From the NCBI RefSeq assembly GCF_023065955.2, contig NW_026622841.1:19713501-19777500 (forward strand): a DNA stretch of 64,000 nucleotides, written 5' to 3'. Below, piece after piece: positions 33,631 through 44,180 of this stretch; position 1 is the first letter of the stretch, and every line of letters begins with the position of its first letter. Both the position numbers and the translations under genes were made by a program. The notes beneath the pieces were generated by a model. That model was given only the letters and a program-made list of their open reading frames with translations. It ran no database searches and was not told the origin of the DNA. The DNA comes from Ursus arctos. Lineage: Eukaryota; Chordata; Mammalia; Carnivora; Ursidae.

Positions 33631-34439
33631 GACCCAGCTGGAAAAATAAGTACATGCCACTCTCACCTGCTCACAGATTACTTCCTAGGCAGTGATTAGG
33701 AAACTAGATAAGGATTAGAAAAACTTGTTTGAGACATTTTCTCACAATGACATCAGAAGCTCAGAACCTGAGGTCTATTTTTAAGAGGAAAGACCAGTAA
33801 ACATGTCAGTGGGTCTATCAAGCTGTGTGCCCCGGAAGGCCCTGACCACTTGGACAAGAAAGGACAGAAGCTTCGATGTCTCTGCTCGTGATACGCTAAC
33901 ATTTTGTAAACCTACTTTTCCTTTTCTAGAATTTTTCCACGGTTGTTCTGGACCTCTATTTTTTATGGTCATCTTTGGAGGCCTGGTTGTTTTTGGTCCT
34001 ACTATCGAGAATATTTTACCTCAAATACAATCATGGGGAGCAATGTCACAAGCTGAGCTATATGATATTTGATTGAATTTTGATTATAGAATGAACTTGG
34101 CACGTATGAGGTGACCCAGGGGTCTTAAGTCACAACAGACCTAGATGTCTGACACAAAGAGTTATGATTAATCTCCGTGGCTGTCCTCCCTTGCTTTCCT
34201 GCATGAGGAAAAAGCACAAGTTTATGCTAGAAACAAAGACAAAAAGATTACCTGTCTAGCAGATTTCATATAAAATGTATCTCCATTAGTATCTAAGAGA
34301 ACTATATTGATATCGATTTGCAGAAGAGAAATAAAGAGGCACATTTCCTTTGGTTTATTATAATTGATTTGGGGCTTGATCATAGTGCCATAAGCATTAG
34401 CTATGAGAGAGGATCCCTATTGTTTTTACTGATTATGAA
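33631..34439. other. Anonymous sequence
   Basis: Contains an 89-codon + frame (33803-34072) without known domain. A strong splice-acceptor-like tract 'ctacttttccttttctag' sits near 33912-33929, but nothing links it to a transcript. Confidence 0.35.
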
Positions 34440-34740
34440 AGCAGTGCGTGCTCATTGTAAAAACTCAAACCCCTCATTATCCCTTCATGTTCCACAAAAA
34501 ACCCAAGAGTTTGCTGTAAATTCTTTTGGTGTCTATATGCACATACAAATATGCCCATATACACACAAGAGTAAATATGAAAACATACCATAGTACTCTT
34601 TATCACCTATTTGCTACTTCCTTTTTTAAATTGATTGTTTCATATATTTTCCCCTCATAATACAAATATATCTACTTCGTCCCTTTAAAATGCATTTCTA
34701 TATTTACCCAGATATTAGGGCTTCCCTAATATCCCCTTTG
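34440..34740 (-). mobile_element. Old L1 (L1ME type) relic
   Basis: 'cagtgcgtgctcattgtaaa' followed by 'aaactcaaacccctcattat' and 'gtctatatgcacatacaaat' is the antisense of the L1ME 3' region. A 91-codon frame at 34318-34593 overlaps it and is not a gene. Confidence 0.5.
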
Positions 34741-34924
34741 AGAGGACAGTATTCTTTGACCCATGGTGGTAATCAGAGGGCTTGATTTTCCTGTTGAGTG
34801 TCTTTCCCCACTTCTCCTAGCTCAGCTCTTGTTATTTGTTTTCTTTTATAAATTTTCCTCTTATCCAGCAAGTCAATGGCCAATCCTCTTCTCATAATGC
34901 CACGGACCGTTCTCCTCCTTGTCT

Positions 34925-35050
34925 TACAGAGTCACTCAGCAAATAGCACATAAAGCACCTCCTATATTTCAAGCATTATATAGACATGAGTCAGCAAAAT
35001 AAACATGAGCTCTGCCCTCTGGAAGCTTATAATGGTACATATATATTTCT
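34925..35050 (-). mobile_element. L2 LINE 3' end
   Basis: 'agtcactcagcaaatagcac', 'cctatatttcaagcattata' and 'ctctgccctctggaagctta' are the antisense of the L2 terminus in order. Confidence 0.65.
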
Positions 35051-35079
35051 TGATTAAAAGAATGTATGAAGAAATCAGG

Positions 35080-35190
35080 AAACAATGAAACCTCGAAGGA
35101 ATAAGGCACTTGCTCAGAGTAACTCAGCTAGTAAGTGGCAGAGCTGTCATTGGAACCACTCTTACAATCCACTGATTTAATACTCATCCC
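35080..35190 (-). mobile_element. MIR SINE
   Basis: 'ggcacttgctcagagtaact', 'cagctagtaagtggcagagc' and 'tgtcattggaaccactctta' match antisense MIR. Confidence 0.7.
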
Positions 35191-35579
35191 CTTTGGAAAA
35201 AAACTCAAAGGGAGAGTTGTTTCTTTCTGATTTTCCTGAATACCTCAAATCTGAATTTTCTTTCCACAACCCCATGGGCTTTGCCCATATGTTCAGTAAG
35301 GCCATTCAAGTCTCCCAGAATAGCTGGAAAGAAGAGAAATACAGTGGGAAAGGGGAAGGTCTATGTCTTTATGTCCAATGTGCAAGGATAGTAGTAGAGC
35401 CGTCTGATGTTTTATTTTTAATATAAAAATTTTCTTTTATATATGTGTGTTCCTTTAAGAATGCAGGTTCCTTTTCATAGTGGGCTACTTATACCAAACA
35501 CATGTAACTCTTTTATTTAAAAAAAAAACATTAATTTGAGAAACAATTGCCTAAACCTATTTTTAAAATCTCACTTTTC

Positions 35580-36090
35580 TTGTAGTTTCTATGTATTTAA
35601 TTATTAGTGAAGTCAAATGACTTCCTCCCTGCTTATAGGCATTACCTGTAGTTTACTTCTATGACAAGCACAGTCATGGCCTTCGTCCATCTCTCTTTTT
35701 GTGAATCTGGAAGTACATTACTAATTTGTAAGTACGCGGTAAATGTAAAGAATATTTTTTTAAAGATTTATTTATTTATTTGAGAGAGAGAGAGAGAGAC
35801 AGAGAATGAGCAGGGGGAGGGGTAGAGGCAGAGGGAGAGAGAGAATCCACAAGCAGACTCCCCGCTAAGCATGGAGCCCAACCCAGGGCTCCACCCCACG
35901 ACACTGAGATCATGACCGAGCTGAAAGCAAGAGTCAGGCACCTAACCGACTGAACCACCCAGATGCCCTTATAAACAATATTTTTAAAATTGCCCTATAT
36001 GTTGAAAAAAACTTTTTCCTGTTTGTTGTTGACTTTCATTTATTGTGCCTTTTCTGTGTAGAAATTTAAGGACTGTCATGCGGTGCTATT
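35580..36090 (-). mobile_element. Possible old L1 ORF2 relic around a SINE
   Basis: Flanks of the SINE ('gtcatggccttcgtccatct', then 'ttgttgttgactttcattta', 'tgtgtagaaatttaaggact') resemble antisense L1 ORF2, but identity is low. Confidence 0.4.
35760..35970 (-). mobile_element. SINEC
   Basis: 'aaagatttatttatttattt', a GA-rich tract, the purine-rich body, and the end 'ctgaaccacccagatgccct'. The flanks 'aaagaatattttt' (35747-35759) and 'aaacaatattttt' (35973-35985) are a 13-bp duplication with one mismatch. Confidence 0.93.
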
Positions 36091-36339
36091 TGCCAATATT
36101 TATCTTGATAGCTTCTGAGTTTTGATATGGGATATACAGTACATCTATATAAATATAAATTTAATTTTGTCTCTAATTTTTAGTGAAGAAAGATGACATA
36201 ACGGCGTATTTTTACACCCTAGTGATTACAGTCCTTTGAAACTGCTCAGCAAATTTCACTTTAATTCTTTCCTTAAATTCATACAGAGTTGAATTTGGGG
36301 CACAGCCTTATATCTAAAGAATATAAGAAGAACTTTTTA

Positions 36340-36592
36340 GAGGTCTAGTACACAGTATGATGACTATAATTAATAACACTGAATTGTATACTTGAAATTC
36401 GTTAAGAGATTGGATCTTAAGTGCTCTCAACACACACACACACAATATAGTAACTATGGGAAATGATGGATATTAATTACCTTGATTGTGATCATAATTT
36501 CACAGTGTATGCGTATACCGAATCATCACGCTGTACACCTTAAATATTTACAACTTTTATTTGTCAATTATACCCCAATAAAGCGGGGGGCA
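36340..36592 (+). mobile_element. L1M 3' terminus
   Basis: 'gatgactataattaataaca', 'gtatacttgaaattcgttaa', 'atcacgctgtacaccttaaa' and 'gtcaattataccccaataaa' follow the L1M 3'UTR order to its poly(A) signal. Includes a short (AC)n run near 36430. Confidence 0.8.
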
Positions 36593-37234
36593 TAATCCTA
36601 TGTCCAAAGAAAAAATCAGCAAAAGCTAAAAGAAAACAAGGTAATTGTAGAAATAAACAGAAAACGTAAGAGATGCTATTCTCTCCTACTTTCTCGGAGG
36701 GCCTTTAGCCATTTTAATGGCTGATTTAGTGCACAATTGATTGGATTAAGCATGCAGTCATCCAAATTAGACTTCCAGTAATCCGACTGACCATGTGAGA
36801 CCCCGTGCGACAGAGGTCCCTCAGGCTGATGCGAAGGACGCAGAAAGGAGAAGAGAGGCTGTGCACTAGCAACAGTCTTTCCTGGGACAAAACAAGCCAA
36901 CAAATATGGATGGTGAAGGCCCCTCAGGATGGACAGGGTCATGGAACAAGGATTTTGCTCAAAGCCCAATTCCACCCCTTGCTATCCAGGTGACTACAGA
37001 CAAGTTCTTTAAATCCTTAAGCTTTAGCACCCTCCTCAGATGTAATGGGCAAATGAATCTCTCTTTTTCAGGGTTGTTTTGATCAAATTCATAGTAATGT
37101 CTATAATTCCTAGATTATAACCAAATGTGTAGCAAACCCTTGCAAGCCTCCTACATGACCTTCTCTTTCTTCTTTTCATGTTTCATAATCTCGAGGCCTC
37201 ATGGTTTTCCTATCCATTCAAAAATTGTTTTTGA
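36593..37234. other. Anonymous sequence
   Basis: A 99-codon minus frame (36676-36975) and an overlapping + frame (36805-36993) have no recognisable domain. No repeat recognised. Confidence 0.35.
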
Positions 37235-37735
37235 GTGCTTATTTCTGCACAACACACCATGCTATGGGCTATCAACCTAGTACACTATTGAATAAAACAT
37301 GAGTTGTGCTCTTTAAAAAGCTTACAGATTAATTAGAGAGATAACGATAATCAAAGGCAATATTCATCAAGAAATCATTCTAGGCTAGATGCTTCATTAC
37401 GTAAGTCTCACAGCTACCCTACAAGCTGTGTGCGCTCTGTATCCCCATTTTACAGAGGCATAAACAGAGTTAGGAAACATCCCAAATCACACAGCCTATA
37501 AGTGTTTGAACAAAGATTCAAACCCAGATGTCTATGAACTTAGAGCCCAGGTTTTTAACCAGGCTTAAGCACTATGTTATATGAAAAGTAATAATATAAC
37601 TACAATGTGATAAGTGACATGAGGAATACAGATATATTTGCAGGGAAATTTACAGGAAGGGGTGGCCACCTTTGACTGAAGCATCAGGGAAGACCCTCTA
37701 CAGAAGATATTGGAGGTATAACTTCAAAAGTCATA
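37235..37735 (-). mobile_element. L2 LINE, interrupted by a MIR
   Basis: 'ttgagtgcttatttctgcac', 'gttgtgctctttaaaaagct' before the MIR and 'caatgtgataagtgacatga', 'gaagcatcagggaagaccct' after it are successive parts of antisense L2. The MIR therefore inserted into an already present L2. Confidence 0.65.
37370..37576 (-). mobile_element. MIR SINE inserted in L2
   Basis: 'attctaggctagatgcttca', 'tccccattttacagaggcat', 'cccaaatcacacagcctata', 'gattcaaacccagatgtcta' and 'cttaagcactatgttata' cover nearly the full MIR in antisense. Confidence 0.88.
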
Positions 37736-38248
37736 ATGTATTAGTCTGTGCTGCACCAAGGTAATATTTTTCCTTTCTGCAGAAATGATTGTGGGGGCCT
37801 CGCCAATGACAAACCGACATAAGTAAAACACAGCCTTCAAGGTTAAGTACCCACTGCTGTGAAACAAATATTCCTGTCTGAGGCCGCCAAATGGCAAGCC
37901 TGGGAAGTGGAAACTCCCCACAGAAGAGCGAACACTATTTCATCCTTGACTAACCACTGGTGGGTTATGTGATCTGTGATCTCGCTCAGTGTGTCACGGG
38001 CTGTGCCTGTGCTGGGGGTGATGTGACAGCCCAGCAGCTGTGAGCAAATACAAGTGCTTCCCCTGGAACCATACAAATAATCTCTTTAAAACCAGGATTC
38101 CCTACCAAGCATGGAATTATAGGATCCATTCCAGTGGAAGGAGAAGAACAAAGATTTCTCTAATCAGTCATAGGCTAACGCTTTTTGCGAAAAATATGTA
38201 TCACAAGATTTTTTTTTTATCAGCACCATTAAAAACAAAGCACTGTCA
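37736..38248. other. Anonymous sequence
   Basis: Two minus-strand frames (37724-37921, 37843-38076) overlap and have no known domain. No repeat recognised. Confidence 0.35.
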
Positions 38249-38440
38249 GGGCGCCTGAGTGGCTCAGTGGGTTAAGTATCCAACTCTTGATTTCAGCTCA
38301 AGTCATGATCTCAGGGTTATGAGATGGAGCTCTGAGTCGGGCTCTGAGCTCAGAGCAGAGTCTGCTTGAGGTTCTCTCTCTCCCCCTCCCTCTGCCCCTT
38401 CCCCCGGCTCGTGCGCTCTCTCTCATTAAAAAATAAAACA
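38249..38440 (+). mobile_element. SINEC joined directly to an L1 3' end
   Basis: Head 'gggcgcctgagtggctcagt' and a full-length older-type body. The tail 'attaaaaaataaaacaa' runs straight into L1 3'UTR sequence at 38441 with no target duplication between them. Confidence 0.93.
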
Positions 38441-38575
38441 AGGAGGGCCCGTGATGTGATGAGCGCTCGGTGTTATACGCAACTGATGAATTACTGAACA
38501 CTACATCTGAAACTAATGATATACTATATGTTGGCTAACTGAATTTAAATAAAAACAATAAAAAATAAAAATAAA
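38441..38575 (+). mobile_element. Carnivore L1 3' end
   Basis: 'aggagggcccgtgatgtgat', 'gagcgctcggtgttatacgc', 'aactaatgatatactatatg' and 'gaatttaaataaaaacaata' match the 3'UTR of carnivore L1. About 135 bp with an A-rich tail. See the neighbouring SINE for the fused junction. Confidence 0.88.
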
Positions 38576-39664
38576 AACACAGTGCATTGTGGGTTGTTTT
38601 TTTAAAATGTAATACATTTCAAAGAGTAGGTCCTATCAAGCAACTGATAATCAGTCCTATTTCTGCCAATTCCAGTCCTATTCCTGCCCCTCTGTGAGCT
38701 GTAAATTTTTAGTATCAGCCAGGGACCATGCCAGGATATCCCTGGCCTCTGATTTTTCTTTTTCTACTCCTGGTCATGTACTGTGGACATCTCAGTTAGA
38801 TTTGCTAAAGATGGACCCTTAAAAGGGTCCAAGGTGGAAAATAGGTAAAATTCTCTAATTGCCTGCCCTCCCACTCCTGAGGCCCTTAACCTTGCTGATT
38901 TGAAGCAGACATTTGTTGCCCTAACATCTGACCTCCTTGAAGGCCACACATCCATGCCTTGCTCAGCCCTGCATCATTTTCTTTTTTTTTTTTTTTTGAC
39001 TCTCTTAATATGGCTTTGGATTCCCATGCTACTTCTGCACTTTTTCTTAAAGCCCAGATTTCGCACTCCCGCTTCTGTTTGTCCCCTCAGCTAGCCCTAG
39101 TAGGACAGCCATGAATGGAGAAGCCAGCTCATCTGTGTTGAAATCAAAGTTGACTTCAGCGCAAATAATATTATTTTCAACTTACATGTTTATAACTTCT
39201 GTGTTTGGCATACAGTACATATATAACGGGCATCATTTTGCAAATACAGACACAGTTGAGTAAGAAATATCTTACTATCTTATTTAATTTGCATAGAGTC
39301 AAATAAAACAAAACAATAACATTTTATCCTAAGTCCTTTTAGCACTTGGCTGCTGGAGAATTTAATCACATCACCCATGGTCTTCCTTGCCTTTTTGCCT
39401 CTTTCTGCAGCCAAAATCTGAAGAAAATTAGTGAGAAAAGCTCTTATTTGTGGTTTAAACAAAATAACTTGAGCATGAGAAGGTATATCGTAATATACGG
39501 AAGAAAAAATTTCCAAGACCAGCTTCTTAGCCAGGTTGATAACCATGGACACTAAGTCCCATTTCGGGGTTAGAACACAGAGCAGAAGTTAAGAGGGTCC
39601 TAGATGTCAAGGGCAGATATCCAAACAGCATCCTGGAGGTCTTGCAAGGTAGACCTGGGTATTT
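38576..39664. other. Anonymous sequence with poly(T) and a palindrome
   Basis: 'ggaccctt' and 'aagggtcc' form an 18-bp near-palindrome at 38813-38830. A poly(T) run of about 15-16 lies near 38983-38998. Overlapping frames at 39280-39555 on both strands are unrecognised. Confidence 0.4.
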
Positions 39665-39815
39665 TTGGAGAAGCAGATTACTGAGACCAACATCCAGAGA
39701 TCCTGATTCTGTGGGTCTGAGGCTTCATCCAAGAATCAGCATTATTAGTGTGCATTTTAGGTGATTTGTCCGTGGGCTATGGAATGAGAAATGCAGTTTT
39801 AGGGCTAGGGACTAA
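39665..39815. mobile_element. MER5A-like hAT DNA transposon
   Basis: 'tccagagatcctgattctgt', 'gggtctgaggcttcatccaa', 'gaatcagcattattagtgtg' and 'ttttaggtgattt' match the core of MER5A with substitutions. Confidence 0.65.
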
Positions 39816-40109
39816 TCTAGAAAGCTGCGCCCTAGAGGATCGATCACAAGTGGGCTGCGAGAAGAGTCGGAGCTAGACACAGAAGAAGACCCTTAAACAC
39901 AATAAAAAGAATTTAGACTACATGTGATGGGGGTCTGGATGAGGCTAGCAGCAGAAGTGTGTTTAAAACTTTGTTTTCGACTAACAAGATCTAGATCTTT
40001 CTAGCCGTCACTGTTCTGCTGTTGCTGTATTGCAAAATACACGGTAAGCCATTCAGTGTTGATGGGCAGGCCAGCTTCAAAGTGTCTCTACCACAGTTTA
40101 ATTGTGTAA

Positions 40110-40296
40110 AACTGAGGGTTGCTGGAGGGGAGATGGGTGGGGGATGGGCTAGGTGGGTGATAGGGATTCAGGAGGGCATGTGTTGTGATGAGCACTGGGT
40201 GTTGTATGGAAGTGATGAATCACGAAATTCTATTCCTGAAATCAATATTATACTATATGTTAAACTAGAATTTAAATAAAAATTTGAAACCAAAAA
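40110..40296 (+). mobile_element. Carnivore L1 3' end
   Basis: 'aggagggcatgtgttgtgat', 'gagcactgggtgttgtatgg', 'gaaatcaatattatactata' and 'gaatttaaataaaaatttga' match the carnivore L1 3'UTR and terminus, 5'-truncated. The 85-codon frame at 40022-40279 is an artefact of it. Confidence 0.85.
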
Positions 40297-40439
40297 GTGA
40301 AATTTTATATGTAAAAATCTCCTTTTATATAATTTTATTCCAAGTCATCATTGTTATTCAGCATGTTTCTTTAAAGAGAAAAGTAAAACATTATTTTTCC
40401 TCTCCTAAACTTTAAGCATTTTCTTTCTTTTTTGTACAT

Positions 40440-40990
40440 AAAAATGATTTTTGATTCAGAACTAATTTTAGACTTAATGAAAAGTTGTAAAAAATAACAC
40501 AGAGAAATTCCAGATATCCCTCACCCAGCTTGAAACAGAAAAAGGACATCAGTGGGGGTGCCTGGGTGGCACAGCAGTTAAGCGTCTGCCTTCAGCTCAG
40601 GGCGTGATCCCGACGTTATGGGATCGAGCCCCACATCAGGCTCCTCTGCTGTGAGCCTGCTTCTTCCTCTCCCACTCCCCCTGCTTGTGTTCCCTCTCTC
40701 GCTGGCTGTCTCTGTCGAATAAATAAATAAAATCTTTAAAAAAAAAAAAAAAAAGGACATCAGTGGACAAACTGGTGAAGTTCGAATAAGGTCTTCAGTT
40801 AAGAATATTGTGTTCATGTTAAATCCTGGCTTGTCACTTAGACACTTTTTTTTTCACTTGCATTTGCATGATAAATGTTTTTCCCTCTCGTCATTTTTAG
40901 TCTCTGGGTGTCTTTAAGTCTGAAATGAGTCTCTTGTAGGCAGTTTATCTTCTGTCAACTAATGTAAACAAAAGCTACTGAGAGGCTGTC
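40440..40990 (-). mobile_element. Old L1M relic interrupted by a SINE
   Basis: 'gagaaattccagatatccct' with 'cacccagcttgaaacagaaa' on the left, and 'cttgcatttgcatgataaat' and 'gagtctcttgtaggcagttt' on the right, are antisense L1 pieces. They may derive from two different parts of the element. Confidence 0.5.
40556..40749 (+). mobile_element. Young SINEC (bear-type), 17-bp target duplication
   Basis: Head 'gggtgcctgggtggcacagc' and a full bear-type body. 'aaaaaggacatcagtgg' flanks it at 40539-40555 and 40750-40766 without mismatch. The 79-codon minus frame (40578-40817) is SINE antisense. Confidence 0.97.
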
Positions 40991-41129
40991 AGGTAACTTG
41001 TGAACCTTGTCTCTTCCTTAACAGAAGCAAATGTCATTTCTGTGCATTAAGTTTATGCCTTAAGTATATGCATCCATTTTATCTTCCTGCCAGGTGTTGA
41101 TGGAAAATTACAAGAAGCGTGACTCCTCA

Positions 41130-41527
41130 AATTACTTAGTTGTAAGATTATTAAAATAATCTCTATGATTATTGCCATTTAAAAATTGGGGGAAGGGGCG
41201 CCTGTATGGCTCAGTCAGTTCATTGTCTGATTCTCGATTTTGGCTCAGGTCATGATCTTAGGGTCACGAGATTGAGCCTTGCTTCGGGCTCCGCATGCAT
41301 GGAATCTACCTGTCCCTCTCCCTCTGCTCCTCCCCTCACCTGTACACACTCTTTCTCTCAAATAAATAAATAAATAAAATCTCTTTTAAAAATTGGGGGA
41401 AAAGAGGCACAGAAAAGTTAAGTAACTTGCCTAAGATCACACATGGAGCAGAGAGTCATTCAAATTTGCTGTCTGGCCCCCGAGGCCCCAGTCTGCACTC
41501 CAGGACCATCATTTTATACTGCCTCTA
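41130..41527 (-). mobile_element. MIR SINE interrupted by a SINEC
   Basis: 'tgattattgccatttaaaaa' on the left and 'gaggcacagaaaagttaagt', 'aacttgcctaagatcacaca', 'ttttatactgcctct' on the right are successive parts of antisense MIR. Confidence 0.8.
41195..41384 (+). mobile_element. SINEC inserted in a MIR, 17-bp target duplication
   Basis: Older-type head 'ggggcgcctgtatggctcag'. 'tttaaaaattgggggaa' flanks it exactly at 41178-41194 and 41385-41401. Confidence 0.97.
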
Positions 41528-41577
41528 TATAAAAATCCATAAGATGCAGTAATGCCAATTGTAGAATTCTTCTAAGT

Positions 41578-41578
41578 C

Positions 41579-41613
<35 letters not shown>

Positions 41614-41624
41614 GAAAAGAAAGA
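41578..41624 (+). repeat. Poly(A)/(AAAAG)n microsatellite
   Basis: A run of A followed by about six 'aaaag' units. The Phe-rich 70-codon minus frame over it (41525-41737) is a repeat artefact. Confidence 0.95.
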
Positions 41625-41984
41625 ACTCTACTAAGACCACACTCTAATATCCCAGGGAGAAAAAGGACATCTGGGTCTTTCATTTGTATAACCGTGAGTC
41701 TCGCCCTCCACAATAGATTGAAAACACCAATAAACATTCTGTAAGTGAAGGAAAATTACAATATTTCTCCGGAGATGTATTGAAAAATTATAATATAGTT
41801 ATGATAAAATCTCTAGTCTGAAATGTCAGGTCAGCAAATTTCTCATGAAAGTTCTATTACACTGAAAATCATAATCAATTACACTCCTATGCTTTAACAT
41901 GATTTATTGGAGACAGCACCAAAGTAATCTCTTCAACACTGACAAGTATCAGTAGCTGTAGATATCACTGTATTGGTGTTACAA
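41625..41984. other. Anonymous sequence
   Basis: No gene or repeat recognised in this 360-bp piece. Confidence 0.35.
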
Positions 41985-42470
41985 GTGGGGTGTCAGTCAA
42001 GGTTCTCAGCTTCAAGGAACAAAACCGACTCTTATGATCTTATGCAGAAATAAGATTCATTGGGAGCATAATATGGGAGCATAATAGCAACTCCCAGAAT
42101 TAATGGGCGCCTGCCAAACCAGGCTGGCAAAATATAAGAGGCCAAGGAGCAGAAAGGACATCAACTTTTGGCAGGACCAGCCTGCACAGGCCCTCTTCTC
42201 TGGCAAATGTCTCCGGGTATCACTACCGTTATGAATGGAGGTTGTCCCTTCTTCCTTCTATCATTTTTCCATGACTTAGAGTCCCAGGGGAAAGTATCTG
42301 ATTGATAAAGCATTGGTCTTTTGCCAGGGTCAGTTTGGGTGATAGGAGCCTCGACCTACACAAAGAGCGCTCCGATTCAGAAAGGGGGTTAGTTTCCTGG
42401 AAACCCAGATGATGACAAAGTCAGTGTCAATTGTCAATGCCAATTGTTAACGACAAAGCAAATTCTTATG
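41985..42470. mobile_element. Possible ancient LTR-like repeat, unassigned
   Basis: Begins 'ggggtgtcagtcaaggttct' and continues 'cagcttcaaggaacaaaacc', an arrangement common to an old mammalian interspersed repeat whose name I cannot give. A short duplication 'tgggagcataata' occurs twice at about 42060-42086. Confidence 0.4.
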
Positions 42471-42709
42471 CAGAAGGGGAATCTTACATTCATTTCTTAG
42501 AGATGAAAAGAATGCAAGGTCATAGTATTTCTTTCGTCTATGAGAAAAAATTCTTTTATGGAAACATGAAATGTTATAATTTTAAAGGTATTCTGAGGCC
42601 TTCTAATTGAACCACACACATAACAGCAGAAATTCACTTATAATGGAATGAGATGAATAAATGACATCAAAACTCATTTATAATTGTTGCAATTAGCAAC
42701 AGAGCAAAA

Positions 42710-42800
42710 TTAAGAGCAAAACCAGACAGACTTGGGTTCGAATCCTTCCAATGCCCCTGACTAGCTGTGCGACTTCTGACAGGTTGCTTAGCCATACTGT
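42710..42800 (+). mobile_element. MIR SINE 5' half
   Basis: 'agacttgggttcgaatcctt', 'gactagctgtgcgacttctg' and 'caggttgcttagccatactg' match the MIR core. It stops abruptly where copy B of the 112-bp duplicate starts. Confidence 0.8.
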
Positions 42801-42806
42801 ACCTTT

Positions 42807-42918
42807 TTTCTACTGTCATTACTTTCTGCCATTCCTTATCCTATGTCTCCTTCACATCAACTTTTATATTTCCCTGCTTTCTGAAGCCTTACCAGACTAG
42901 CCTGACCTCATAGAACCC
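42807..42918 (-). repeat. Copy B of the 112-bp dispersed inverted duplicate
   Basis: Reverse complement of 23913-24024 with three transitions in 112 bp. On its right it continues into 'tctctaaaataaataaatct' plus poly(A) (42919-42950), which resembles the last bases of a SINEC. The unit therefore looks like a small retroposon: a 112-bp body with a SINE-like A-rich tail. No clear target-site duplication was found. Confidence 0.85.
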
Positions 42919-42950
42919 TCTCTAAAATAAATAAATCTTAAAAAAAAAAG
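42919..42950 (+). mobile_element. SINEC-like 3' tail only
   Basis: 'taaaataaataaatctt' followed by about ten A is the end of a SINEC without its body. Confidence 0.6.
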
Positions 42951-43456
42951 ATATTGTTTAATAATGGCAGAATATACTCTGGAATTTTGTTTCTGAGACT
43001 AACAAAAAGCAAAATTTTACAGAATTAACACTATGAATGTTATGCTACAATATGCTAGGTTATTTCCCTAAAATAGTTATTTGTAGTAAATCATAGGCTC
43101 TCCAAACTAAGTAATTTTGTAAGAAATTATGATCTTGTTATTAACACTCCTACACTTAACGGCAATATCAAATCACTTCTTCTGAATAGTGTAATTTAAA
43201 TTTTTTCATTAATGAGAAATATGTGTTGTAGAATTTTAAATTAGTCTTGAGAACTTTAATTTTTTTTCAATGAAAGAAAGTGATTATAAGCTATTTGGGC
43301 AATCTCTAATGCATTTCTTAGCTAATCAAAAAACTAGTTATTTAATGCAATAATAAATAATTTTAGGATTTATTGGCTCTATTACATCCTAATTAATAAA
43401 ACTTGAGATTCAAATAATATACATTCAATAACATTATTTTAAAAATAATAAAATGC
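42951..43456. other. Anonymous AT-rich stretch
   Basis: No repeat or gene recognised. Confidence 0.4.
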
Positions 43457-43662
43457 TGGGGCGCCTGGGTGGCACAGCGGTTAAAGCGTCTGCCTTCGGC
43501 TCAGGGCGTGATCCCAGCGTTATGGGATCGAGCCCCACATCAGGCTCCTCCGCTGTGAGCCTGCTTCTTCCTCTCCCGCTCCCCCTGCTTGTGTTCCCTC
43601 TCTTGCTGGCTGTCTCTATCTCTGTCGAATAAATAAATAAAATCTTTAAAAAAAAAAATAAT
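43457..43662 (+). mobile_element. Young SINEC (bear-type)
   Basis: Full length, near-identical to the copies at 15707 and 57374. 'aataataaaatgc' flanks it at 43444-43456 and 43663-43675, though the A/T-rich microsatellite-like context makes the exact border soft. The 87-codon minus frame here is SINE antisense. Confidence 0.96.
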
Positions 43663-43730
43663 AATAATAAAATGCAACAATCCTTTCTGTTAAACAAGAT
43701 GTTTAGAGTTTTTGTTTTACAACAAACTGC

Positions 43731-43744
43731 CCGCTAGATGGCAC
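43731..43744 (+). promoter_or_regulatory. Candidate CTCF-binding motif
   Basis: 'ccgctagatggcac' agrees with the CTCF core CCNSYAGRKGGCRS at every position. It lies about 70 bp to the right of a young SINEC, outside the SINE. Occupancy cannot be judged from sequence. Confidence 0.5.
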
Positions 43745-44180
43745 TAAACAACTGCTAAAATTTTTTTAACAGGGCCAGTCTACCTGGTCAAGAAAACAAA
43801 CCAAGAATCCTATTAATTGATGGGGCAGTTGTTTCAGACAGACCTGGTCTCAAAGTCAATGAATTACATGTAAGATGATATTTTAAGTACAATTGGGAGA
43901 TATTTACTCAAGAAATATTACTGCTGACAGTCATTTGCTAGAAACAGAGCAAGTAGCTAGATAATTAAGAATTCAACACAAATGCTAAAATAGAAATGAT
44001 TTTTACAATAAATTGCACTAATTTGTATTCCTCCAAAGAAGATTTCACTAATGAAGGCCTGGATTTTCTGTATTTATAAAGAAATAGACCTTATTAAACA
44101 ACAGTAACAAAGGAATAATGGAAAGGAATTCCAGGAGCAACAGCTTATATATAATTTGAACTGATAATTATAATTACTCT

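Noticed and set aside
33912..33929. Splice acceptor-like pyrimidine tract as evidence of an exon
   Set aside because: Such tracts are frequent in AT-rich intergenic DNA; no donor, frame conservation or partner exon was visible.
43434..43697. Repeated minus-strand frames encoding a similar Ser/Arg-rich peptide (here and near 15730 and 40578)
   Set aside because: They are the antisense of the same SINE; the shared peptide reflects repeat identity, not a gene family.
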